Assembly: GCA_947624435.1 (NCBI GenBank)
Contig: CANQKE010000001.1
Span: 32,072-96,071, forward strand
Length of the DNA stretch: 64,000 bases
Source of the DNA: an uncultured Ruminiclostridium sp.
GTDB lineage: Bacteria > Bacillota > Clostridia > Oscillospirales > Ruminococcaceae
Reading direction: 5' to 3'
In this document: positions 33,725-44,700 of the stretch, in pieces
How positions within the stretch are numbered: position 1 is the first letter of the stretch
Layout: every line of letters starts with the position of its first letter
Notes under the pieces: model-generated
Databases searched by the model: none
What the model saw: only the letters and a program-made list of their open reading frames with translations
What the model was told of the DNA's origin: nothing
Translations under genes and position numbers: made by a program

Positions 33725-34702
33725 TTACTTTACTACTACTTCGTCGCCCTCGCTAAGTCCGGAAAGGACCTGCACCTCGGTCGCGTTGGATATGCCCAGC
33801 TCGACCTGAACCTCGGTTTTGACGCCGTCTTTGAATACTTCAACAAAATCCTGCCCGGAAAGCGTTTTGACCAGATACTTCGGAATAACTATCGCGTCCT
33901 CCGCCTGATCTTTGATATATGAGATATCTGCAACTTCGCTTATTTTGGTAAAGCTAGGCAGCGTTCCCTTAAACTCCACATATATCGAGCTGGTATCGTC
34001 GTCGCCCTCTTCTTTAGCTTCTACCGGGGTTTTTATCACGGTACCGTCAAAATCCTCTTCGTCTATCGTGATAGTTACGTCCTGACCTTTGGTGAATTTC
34101 TTATCCTCGTTGACGTTGGCTTTTATATAGAGATCCTCGGGGTCTACTATGGTAGCTACTATCTTATAAGCTTTTACCGATTCTCCGGGCTTGAAATGCT
34201 CGGTGAAGCTGACCAATCCGTCCGCCGGAGCGAAGACCCTTGAGCAGTCATATTCATGCTGGAGCTGATCCAATGTGTTCTGCTCCATCTCAAGCTGGAG
34301 CCGGTCGGATTCAGAGCCGGAGGAATTATAGTTAAGCTGTGCTTTTTGAACGGTAAGCTCCTGATTGCGCAGCCGGTATTCCAGATCGCCCGTACTGTAT
34401 TCCGCGATAAGGTCGCCTTTTTTAACGGTGTCACCGGCTTTTACATAAATCTTCTTTATATTGCCGTCCTCGGTGAAAGTGCAGTTTTCCTGCATACGGG
34501 AGACCACATATCCGCTGGTAGCGGCACGGTTTACAAGCGTCTTTTTGACTGCTCTGTAAGTCGAATACGCCACGTCCTCTACTTTAAGCACCGGAGGGTC
34601 AAGCAGCTTTTCTTCCTCCGGGAAGAAGTAACAGCCCGAAAACGATCCGGCAGTTATGCACAGCGCGACGCAAGCCGCCGCGATTCTTATGGTTATTTTC
34701 AT
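33725..34702 (-). CDS. Efflux adaptor lipoprotein (MacA/HlyD-like)
   Basis: 325 residues. N-terminal signal with Cys in AGSFSGCYF (probable lipobox), a biotinyl-lipoyl-like fold split by an alpha-hairpin (EDGNIKKIYVKAGDTVKKGDLIAEYSTG ... FAPADGLVSF), and beta-barrel parts near the end (LSGLSEGDEVVVK). In Gram-positives such lipoproteins work with FtsX-type permeases. ATG at 34702 is chosen because the signal peptide starts there; the GGAGG is 12 nt away. The frame runs to an ATG at 34732. Confidence 0.85.
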   Translation of the reverse strand: MKITIRIAAACVALCITAGSFSGCYFFPEEEKLLDPPVLKVEDVAYSTYRAVKKTLVNRAATSGYVVSRMQENCTFTEDGNIKKIYVKAGDTVKKGDLIAEYSTGDLEYRLRNQELTVQKAQLNYNSSGSESDRLQLEMEQNTLDQLQHEYDCSRVFAPADGLVSFTEHFKPGESVKAYKIVATIVDPEDLYIKANVNEDKKFTKGQDVTITIDEEDFDGTVIKTPVEAKEEGDDDTSSIYVEFKGTLPSFTKISEVADISYIKDQAEDAIVIPKYLVKTLSGQDFVEVFKDGVKTEVQVELGISNATEVQVLSGLSEGDEVVVK

Positions 34703-34778
34703 GAAATTGTATGACCTCCATAGGCAAAACATATTTTACGGAGCGAAAAACGCAGGTGCGCATTTTTTGCCCGACGTT

Positions 34779-34794
34779 ATGTAAACGTTTATAC
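34779..34794. promoter_or_regulatory. LacI/CcpA-type operator near the adaptor-gene transcription start
   Basis: ATGTAAACGTTTATAC has a perfect 10-bp palindrome core (TAAACGTTTA) and fits the cre consensus at all but one fixed position. On the minus strand a TAGAAA-17-TATAAT promoter (34829-34801) would start transcription inside it. Confidence 0.5.
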
Positions 34795-34923
34795 ATGTCA
34801 ATTATAGCACTTTTCATATTGCTTTTCTATACTTTTGAAAAAATAAACGTATTTCACAAAAAAATAATCGGATATTTGTGAATTTTTAACATCTCGGAAA
34901 TTTTCAAAATATTCAAAAAAACC

Positions 34924-34952
34924 TTGAAATCCGTCATGATTTTTTGTATAAT
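34924..34952 (+). promoter_or_regulatory. Promoter of pyrG
   Basis: TTGAAA, 17-bp spacer, TATAAT (34947-34952). Leader of about 62 nt with a short GGGC/GCCC hairpin (34972-34987). Confidence 0.8.
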
Positions 34953-34954
34953 AA

Positions 34955-36634
<1,680 letters not shown>

Positions 36635-36648
36635 ACCGAGGAGAGAAA

Positions 36649-38775
36649 ATGTCGGGCAGTTTGGTGTATGACAATCGTGAGCTTTCGTGGCTGAAATTCA
36701 ACCGCAGAGTGCTGGAGGAGGCGGAGGATATCACCGTTCCTCTGTTTGAGCGGCTCAGGTTTATTTCGATATTTTCAAGCAACCTTGATGAGTTTTTTAT
36801 GGTCAGGGTAGGTTCTTTGCGCGATACTTTGCTGGTAACGCCGAATAAAAAGGACAATAAGACCTCTATGACGTCGGAGGATCAGCTTGACGCGATAACG
36901 CAAAAGGTACGCGATATGCTTATCTCCAAGGACGCCGCGTATCTTGATATAACCGCCAAGCTTTCCGCGGGGTACGCCCGAATGGTAAAGCCGTCCGAGC
37001 TGCACGGCGACGACAAGGCTTTTATGAAGCTGTATTTTGAGCGGGAGATAATGCCGCTGCTTTCTCCCGGCGTGATAGATAAAAATCACCCGTTTCCTTT
37101 TCTTAAAAACCGCTCGGTTTATATCGGCGTGGAGCTTAAAAAAGGCGATGAAAAGAAAAAGACGCTGCTCGGCATAATCAGCGCCGAAACAGGAAAGGAT
37201 TTTCCCAGAGTTATTTACCTCCCCGGCGAAGACCTGCGGTTTTTGCTGGTGGAGGACGTTATACTTCATTACGCGGACAGATTGTTTGCCAGCTTTTCGG
37301 TGGAGGGACGTTGCCTGTTTAGAGTCACTCGCAACGCCGATATAGACGCTGAGGAAGCGCTTTACGACCATGACGTGGATTTCCGCCATGTTATGGAGGA
37401 GCTTATAAGAAAGCGCAAAAAGCTTATGCCGGTACGCGCGGAATTTTCCGCCGACGCGCCCGCTGAGCTTGTTGACAGGCTGCTTTCCCATCTGGAGCTG
37501 GATAAGAAATATGCCTTTTACCAGAGCTGTCCGTTGGATCTGGAATTTATCTCGCTGCTGGGCGGACGTATGGAAAAATATACCGAGCTTTTTTATACCA
37601 AGCTATCCCCGCAAAAGCCGCTGTGGGTCAATCCATACGAATCTATGTTCACCCAGCTTTCACAGCGGGATATTTTGCTTTCTTATCCTTATGAAAAATT
37701 CAAGGGCTTTCTGCGGCTGTTGGACGAGGCGGCAGACGATCCGTATGTTTCTTCTATAAAAATAACGCTGTACCGCGTCGCGCATGACAGCGAGATAGTA
37801 AACGCGCTTATCCGCGCCGCAGAAAACGGCAAGTCGGTGCTGGCGCTGGTGGAACTGCGCGCACGCTTCGACGAGGAAAACAACATCGACTGGAGCAAAA
37901 AAATGGAAGAGGCGGGCGTAAAGGTCATTTACGGACTGGACTCGCTCAAAGTCCATTCAAAGCTGCTGCTGATAACCCGAAAGACCGGCAACGGTATCAA
38001 GTATTTCACGCAGATAGGGACCGGGAACTATAACGAAAAGACCGCAAAGCTGTATACCGATCTTACGCTTATGACCTCAGACAAGGATATCGGCGCGGAT
38101 GCGAGCGTGATCTTCAATGCGCTTTCACTCGGTACCGTGGTGGAAAGCTCTAACAATCTGTTAGTCGCGCCGCAATGCTTAAAATCCCGCATTGTGGAAA
38201 TGATAGATATTGAAACGGCTTTCGGCAGCGATGGATACATCGGACTTAAAATGAACTCGCTGACCGACCGCGACCTTATAGATAAGCTGATAGAGGCAAG
38301 CTGCAAGGGCGTAAGGATAGACCTTATAATAAGAGGTATCTGCTGTCTTGTAGCGGGCGTAGAGGGAAAAACGGAGAACATAACCGTGACCTCCATAGTG
38401 GGGCGTTTTCTTGAACACAGCAGGATATATATTTTCGGCAAGGGAGAACGCAGAAAGACCTACATCTCTTCGGCGGATTTTATGACCCGCAATACCGAAC
38501 GCAGGGTAGAGGTCGCCGCGCCTCTTAAAGACCGCGAGGTCGCCGACCGCGTCGTTGAGATATTCAACGATATGCTAAGAGATAACGTCAAGGCGCGGGT
38601 GCAGGGCAGCGACGGCGTATACCGCAAAAAGCGCCGACTTCCCGACGAGCCGGAATTTGAGGTGCATAAGGCGTTTTATCTGCGCGCATACCAAAATGCC
38701 GAGGAGGCGGAAAAGCTCTATAAGCCTCCGAGAAAGAGCATTTTTGCACGGATAAAGGAGCTTTTCACACGCTGA
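36649..38775 (+). CDS. ppk1: Polyphosphate kinase 1
   Basis: 708 residues. Starts with NRELSWLKFNRRVLEEA and SSNLDEFFMVRVG, typical of Ppk1. The two phospholipase-D-like catalytic domains carry LKVHSKLLL (autophosphorylated His) and FLEHSRIYIF. It reversibly makes long-chain polyphosphate from ATP, a reserve tied to stress and sporulation. RBS GAGGAG before the ATG at 36649, 14 nt after pyrG, so the two are probably co-transcribed. Confidence 0.95.
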   Translation: MSGSLVYDNRELSWLKFNRRVLEEAEDITVPLFERLRFISIFSSNLDEFFMVRVGSLRDTLLVTPNKKDNKTSMTSEDQLDAITQKVRDMLISKDAAYLDITAKLSAGYARMVKPSELHGDDKAFMKLYFEREIMPLLSPGVIDKNHPFPFLKNRSVYIGVELKKGDEKKKTLLGIISAETGKDFPRVIYLPGEDLRFLLVEDVILHYADRLFASFSVEGRCLFRVTRNADIDAEEALYDHDVDFRHVMEELIRKRKKLMPVRAEFSADAPAELVDRLLSHLELDKKYAFYQSCPLDLEFISLLGGRMEKYTELFYTKLSPQKPLWVNPYESMFTQLSQRDILLSYPYEKFKGFLRLLDEAADDPYVSSIKITLYRVAHDSEIVNALIRAAENGKSVLALVELRARFDEENNIDWSKKMEEAGVKVIYGLDSLKVHSKLLLITRKTGNGIKYFTQIGTGNYNEKTAKLYTDLTLMTSDKDIGADASVIFNALSLGTVVESSNNLLVAPQCLKSRIVEMIDIETAFGSDGYIGLKMNSLTDRDLIDKLIEASCKGVRIDLIIRGICCLVAGVEGKTENITVTSIVGRFLEHSRIYIFGKGERRKTYISSADFMTRNTERRVEVAAPLKDREVADRVVEIFNDMLRDNVKARVQGSDGVYRKKRRLPDEPEFEVHKAFYLRAYQNAEEAEKLYKPPRKSIFARIKELFTR

Positions 38776-38801
38776 TATTGCTGTGATAAAGGAGAATGTA
38801 A

Positions 38802-41282
38802 ATGGTATTTCTTATAATTGACGGCAACAGCATATTAAACCGCGCTTATTACGGCATAAGACTGCTTACTAACAAGGACGGTATGCCGACGAACGCGATA
38901 ACCGGCTTTATGAACACGCTGCTTATGCTGGAAAAGGACATCAGCCCCGACAGGATCGCTGTCGCTTTCGACCTTAAAGAGCCTACTTTCCGCCATAAAA
39001 TGTACGACGGTTATAAAGCCAACCGGCACGGTATGCCGGATGAGCTTGCGCAGCAGCTCCCTTATGTAAAGGATATTATACGCCTGATGGGTATCAGGAT
39101 AATAGAAAAAGAGGGATACGAGGCGGACGACATCATTGGCACTATCTCCGCAAAATGCGCTGCCGACGGCTGGGACTGTTACATTTCCACCGGCGACCGT
39201 GATTCTTTCCAGCTCGTGAACGATCATGTTACCGTGCGTCTTGCAAAGACTAAAGAGGACGTTTATTACACGCCCGCTGTTATAGAGGAAACCTACGGCG
39301 TAACTCCCAAACAGATGATAGAGGTAAAGGCGCTTATGGGCGACTCCAGCGATAATATCCCCGGAGTAAAGGGCATAGGCGAAAAGACCGCGCTCAGCCT
39401 GATAAAAGAATTTAAGAGCGTTGACGGCGTGTATGAAAATATAGACAGCCCGTCCATAACCGCGGGCGTAAGGAACAAGCTGGCGTCGGATAAGGATATG
39501 TGTTATCTCAGCAGAAAACTGGCCGAGATATGCCTTGACGCGCCTATAGATACCGCGCTGGACGGTTATATAAGACAGGGCGGGAACGATACGGAGCTTA
39601 GCAGACTGCTGACCTCTCTTGAAATGTTCTCGATACTTAAAAAGCTGAAGCTGCGCCCTGCGGAAATCACCGAACAAAGCAGACCCGCGCCTAAAACGGA
39701 TATCCCTGAAATGGAAAGCGGAGAGCTTTTGTTCGAGTACAACGGCTCTGTATATTGCGGAAAGGTCGGAGAAGTAAGAGAACTGACCAATTCCGATGCC
39801 GCGAAATTTCTGCTTTCCGATACGCCGAAGCACACGTTCAATCTTAAACAGCTTATAACTGTGACCTCGGCCGCCGGCGCTAACAACGTGACATTCGACA
39901 CTACGCTGTCCGCTTATCTTTTAAGTCCGGATTCCACCGATTACGGACTGGAAAAGCTCTGCGCGGTGTACGGCGTGGGAATGGGAGGAAATCCCACCGA
40001 GCTTTCGATAACGATAAGCGCGCTCAATTACGAGCTTTACGCTAAGCTGTATGAACAAAAAGCACTGTCTGTGCTTACCGATATCGAGATACCGCTTGCC
40101 GCCGTGCTGGTCGATATGGAGCGCGAGGGCGTGGAGCTTGATAGACAGGGAGTAGAGGATTTCGGCAGGGAGATATTTGACAAGTCCGAAGAGATACAGA
40201 AAAAAATATACGAATATGCCGGAGAAGAATTTAATATAGGCTCTCCAAAGCAGCTTGGGCATGTGCTTTTCGATGTGCTTATGCTGCCTCCTCCCGGCAA
40301 AAAGAACAGGCACGGTTATTCCACCAACGCGGAGGTGTTGGAGCAGCTTTCCGATAAACACCCGATAATCCCGCTTATCACGGAGTACCGCGCGCTGACA
40401 AAGCTGTACAGCACCTATGTCACCGGTCTGCTTAAGGTAGTGGCGGAGGACGGGCGAGTACATTCTACCTTTAAGCAGACGGAGACCCGAACCGGGCGCA
40501 TTTCCTCCGCCGACCCGAATATACAAAATATTCCGGTGCGCACCCCGCTCGGCAGGGAAATGAGGAGATTTTTCCGTGCCAAAGACGGGTATATGCTGGT
40601 GGACGCAGACTATTCTCAGATAGAATTGCGCGTACTTGCGCATATTTCCGGCGACGAGATAATGAAGCAGGCTTTCCGTGACGAGGTGGATATCCATACC
40701 GTCACCGCCTCGCAGGTGTTCGATCAGCCGGTACAGTGGGTCACCCCGGAGCTCAGAAGCAAGGCAAAGGCGGTAAATTTCGGAATAGTGTACGGTATCG
40801 GTGCATATTCGCTCTCAAAAGACATAAATGTTTCTATGAAAGAGGCGGCGGAATATATAAAACAGTATCTGACCCGTTATACCGGCGTTTCTCAATATAT
40901 GAACAAAACCGTGGACGAGGCGGCAAAGACCGGATATGTAAGTACGCTGTTCGGCAGGAGAAGATATATAAAAGAGCTTGCATCCTCAAATAAAGTCATG
41001 CAGGCTTTAGGCAAGCGGATAGCGATGAACACCCCGATACAGGGCACCGCCGCGGATATAATAAAGATAGCGATGATAAAGGTCTATCGCCGGCTCAAAG
41101 AAAGCGGACTTGACGCAAAGCTTATCTTGCAGGTGCATGACGAGCTTATTATAGAGGTAAGGAAGGATCAGGCTCAGCAGGTATCCGGACTTCTCAAAGA
41201 CGAGATGGAGAACGCCGCAGAGCTTTCCATACCGATGACCGTCGATGTTAATATCGGGAAAACATGGTATGATACTCACTGA
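38802..41282 (+). CDS. polA: DNA polymerase I
   Basis: 826 residues. Domains: 5'-3' exonuclease (about 1-290; DDIIGT, GDRDSFQLV, MGDSSDNIPGVKGIGEKTA), a reduced middle domain without the DxE motif, so probably no proofreading, and the polymerase (TRTGRISSADPNIQN, DYSQIELRVLA, KAVNFGIVYGIG, HDELIIEV). Acts in Okazaki-fragment processing and repair. AAAGGAG lies 8 nt before the ATG. Its end overlaps rimI by 14 nt. Confidence 0.96.
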   Translation: MVFLIIDGNSILNRAYYGIRLLTNKDGMPTNAITGFMNTLLMLEKDISPDRIAVAFDLKEPTFRHKMYDGYKANRHGMPDELAQQLPYVKDIIRLMGIRIIEKEGYEADDIIGTISAKCAADGWDCYISTGDRDSFQLVNDHVTVRLAKTKEDVYYTPAVIEETYGVTPKQMIEVKALMGDSSDNIPGVKGIGEKTALSLIKEFKSVDGVYENIDSPSITAGVRNKLASDKDMCYLSRKLAEICLDAPIDTALDGYIRQGGNDTELSRLLTSLEMFSILKKLKLRPAEITEQSRPAPKTDIPEMESGELLFEYNGSVYCGKVGEVRELTNSDAAKFLLSDTPKHTFNLKQLITVTSAAGANNVTFDTTLSAYLLSPDSTDYGLEKLCAVYGVGMGGNPTELSITISALNYELYAKLYEQKALSVLTDIEIPLAAVLVDMEREGVELDRQGVEDFGREIFDKSEEIQKKIYEYAGEEFNIGSPKQLGHVLFDVLMLPPPGKKNRHGYSTNAEVLEQLSDKHPIIPLITEYRALTKLYSTYVTGLLKVVAEDGRVHSTFKQTETRTGRISSADPNIQNIPVRTPLGREMRRFFRAKDGYMLVDADYSQIELRVLAHISGDEIMKQAFRDEVDIHTVTASQVFDQPVQWVTPELRSKAKAVNFGIVYGIGAYSLSKDINVSMKEAAEYIKQYLTRYTGVSQYMNKTVDEAAKTGYVSTLFGRRRYIKELASSNKVMQALGKRIAMNTPIQGTAADIIKIAMIKVYRRLKESGLDAKLILQVHDELIIEVRKDQAQQVSGLLKDEMENAAELSIPMTVDVNIGKTWYDTH

Positions 41283-41706
41283 TATAACGCCCGACGGCGC
41301 AAAAGCTGTCGCCGAAGTGGAACGCGTATGCTTTCCCGATCCGTGGAGCGAAGCTTCGGTGCTGTCTCTGTACAAAAGCACCGGTTCAATAGTGCTTGCC
41401 GCTTGCGAGCAGGGCAATATCGTCGGCGCTTTGCTGGCAAGGTGCGCCGCAGACGAGTGCGAGCTTTACCGTATAGCGGTCTTGCCGCAGTACCGCAGTA
41501 AAGGATACGCGCTTGATATGCTCGGTGCTATGAAGGATATCTGCCGCGATCGGGGAATAAATACAGTCTATCTGGAAGTCAGACGGTCAAATAAACCTGC
41601 AATAGGGCTTTACACACGCTTCGGTTTTCAGTCGGCCGGAGTAAGGAAAAACTATTACAGCCTGCCCGATGAGGACGCGCTGATATATCTGCTTAAACTG
41701 ACGTGA
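41269..41706 (+). CDS. rimI: Ribosomal protein alanine N-acetyltransferase RimI-like (GNAT)
   Basis: 145 residues, GNAT fold with VERVCFPDPWSEASV, the acetyl-CoA loop LPQYRSKGYALDML and LEVRRSNKPAIGLYTRFGFQ, close to RimI. It acetylates N-termini of ribosomal or other proteins. The ATG lies inside the 3' end of polA (14-nt overlap). In many Firmicutes rimI sits between tsaB and tsaD; here those are absent, so the assignment to RimI rests on sequence alone. Confidence 0.82.
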   Translation: MILTDITPDGAKAVAEVERVCFPDPWSEASVLSLYKSTGSIVLAACEQGNIVGALLARCAADECELYRIAVLPQYRSKGYALDMLGAMKDICRDRGINTVYLEVRRSNKPAIGLYTRFGFQSAGVRKNYYSLPDEDALIYLLKLT

Positions 41707-41755
41707 AAACGTTTTGCACAGACGTTATTCTGTTGTTATCAGGAAAGGAGTTTTT

Positions 41756-44700
41756 ATGAACAAGTTTTTTAAGGGCATTGTCGGATCATGTGTTATCTCG
41801 GCTCTGCTGATCCCGACGTTTACCGCAGCTGCGGCTGACGGGGATAAACTTCCGGAGAGCTACAGCTCGGTGGAGCAGGGCTACATATCTTCCGTAAAGG
41901 ATCAGGGTCAATGGGGAAGCTGCTGGGCGTTTACCGCGGCGGCGATCAGTGAGGCTTCGATATCCAAGGAGTTCGGTAAGGATATCGATATTTCCGAGGA
42001 GCTGTCGACCTATTTCTGGACGCATCCCACCGAGTACGGACTACAGATAGGGCAGTCGGCGGATACTTACACTGCTTTGCTGACAGAGCCTTATAATTAT
42101 CTCAATTTCGGCGGCACTTCCGCTTATGCCGCATTTTTAATGATGTCCGGTATAGGACCGTACGAGGAGGATCCGAATTATCCTTATTCGGCAAAAGGAA
42201 AACCCGAGCTTGCTTTGAACGGGCTGCCGGAGGATAAATATGTAGAACTGCGTGGCAAGTTACCCGCAAAGTTGACCGATTTTTACTACGTCAACGCAAA
42301 AGTCGACGAGATGGGTAATCCGATAGAAGCGTACGATATCGACTCCGTTAAGCGTTTGGTGTATGAATACGGCGCCGTAGGCTCGGGATATGCCGAGCTT
42401 GCTGACGATAAACTTGACGAAAATTATATAAACGAGTATGACGGTGAGTATTATTACTATTGCGGCGACCCGGATGCAATGCCGAATCACGCCGTTACCA
42501 TAGTCGGCTGGGACGATAATATACCCGCCTCAAGATTTACAAATCACGGGCTTACTCCCGAAGGCGACGGCGGTTGGCTGATAAAGAACAGCTGGGGCGA
42601 AAAAGCGCGTAACAACGGTTATTTCTGGCTGTCATATTACGATAAGACTATCTATTCGATGCTTGTTGCAGTGGATTTCACCATGGAAAATGAGGACGAT
42701 TATTATGACAACGTTTATTCGTATGACAACGCTGAATTGCTGGTTTTTTTGACCAATAACGAAAGCAAAATATATTCGGCAAATGTTTTCTCTGCCGAGA
42801 ACGACGGAGAACTGCTGAACGCCGTATCATATTTTACCGGAGAAGCGGGTTCCGTGCATGATATAGCGGTTTACCTCAATCCGTCGGACCCCGGCGATCC
42901 TACTTCCGGCGAAAAGGTTTTCCAAACGACCGACATCGCGCCTTATGCCGGTTACAGATCCGTTATGCTTGATAAGCCGGTATCGCTCAAAGCGGGTGAC
43001 ACATTTGCGGTGGTGAATAAGGAAACCAATCCGTCGGGAACCGCATATATGTGGGCGGAGTACGGCAGCGAGCAAACATCCGACAACTGCCTTACCAGCG
43101 AAGCAAAAATTAAAAACGGCGAGAGCTTTTATTCGGAGGACGGAGAAAATTGGTCCGATATTATCACGTTGGGACTGACTTCCGGAAATTTAAGGATCAA
43201 GGCGTATACGGTTATGCCGGAAGAGCAGCAGCCTTCCGAGATAACCGAAGAATCGGTAAGCGATATCGATGATCAGACTTACAATACCGAAGAGATAACC
43301 CCTCCCGTTACCGTAAAGTGCGGCGGTAATGTTCTGGTAAAGGGAAAGGATTACGAGCTTACTTTCGAGGATAACATTGAAGCGGGCACGGCGTCTTATA
43401 CCGTAAAGGGTATAGGCGATTATACCGGAGAGGTCACCAAGACCTTTACGATAAAAAAGCTTGCGATGTATTATAAGACCAATACCGAGGTAACGTTTGC
43501 TCCGTCGGCTGACGGAACGCTTGATTTCCCGTTCACCGGCAAGGAGATACAGCCTGACGTCACCGTTGTGACGGACGGTATAAAGCTGACACCCGGTAAG
43601 GATTTTACCGTAAAATATAAAAACAATATATATGTGACCGAATACGAGGAAAATTCCGCCCCGTTTGTCACCATAACCGGAACGGGAAGCGTAAGCGGTA
43701 CGCTGCTTATATCCGACGCATTTAAGATAGTAATAAACGCTCCCGCGGGACATACTCACAGCTTTGTTGAAAAAGAGAGCACCGCTCCGACCTGCGTTGA
43801 GGACGGTGAGTTAGTTGAGATATGCCCGGTATGCGGATATGAAAAAACTACCGTATTGAAAGCCACCGGCAAGCACACCGGAGAATGGGTAGTTGAAAAA
43901 GCTCCTACCTGCGCCGATAAAGGCATACGCTCTATGATATGCGAGGTATGCGGTGAAAAACTGACGGAAACGATCCCCGCGACAGGAGCGCATAGCTACA
44001 AGGCGACGGTTATCCCGCCTACTTATACAGAACCCGGATATACTCTTTATGTCTGCGAGGTATGCGGCGACAGCTATAAGGAAGATTTTGTTCCTGTACT
44101 CACTCTCGGCGAGATAACGAAATTTTCGCTTACAAAACGCGATTACCAGTCGTTAGGCCTTTCATGGAACAAGGCGGAGGGCGCTGACGGCTATCAGTTA
44201 CAGGCGGAGAAAAACGGCGCGTGGGTGACTATCGCCCTTATAAACGGCGGCTCGAATCTGTCCTACACTATTACAGGACTTGAGGCGGGTACTTACTATC
44301 CGCTGAGGATACGCCCGTTCGTTATAGACAGCGACGGCGTGAAGCTGTACGGCAAGTACAAGACCGGCTCGGCAAATACCGCTCCCGCAAATATGACCGG
44401 CTTCAAATTAGCTGAACGCGGAGTAAATTCCACCGTACTGTCCTGGGACGAAAATCCCTCTGCTGACGGCTATCAGCTGGAAATTTACGTCGACGGCAAA
44501 TGGGTAGGCTATACTGTACGGGACGGCTCTGAAACATCTTATACGATAAGCGACCTTTCGGCGGGAACTAAATATAACGTCCGCATAAGGGCATATATTA
44601 CCTCCGGCAGCAAGAATATCTACGGAGCATATAAGACCGGCTCGATCTACACCGCTCCGGCAAGTGTCACGGGCTTCAAATTAGCGGCGCGCGGTGTAAA

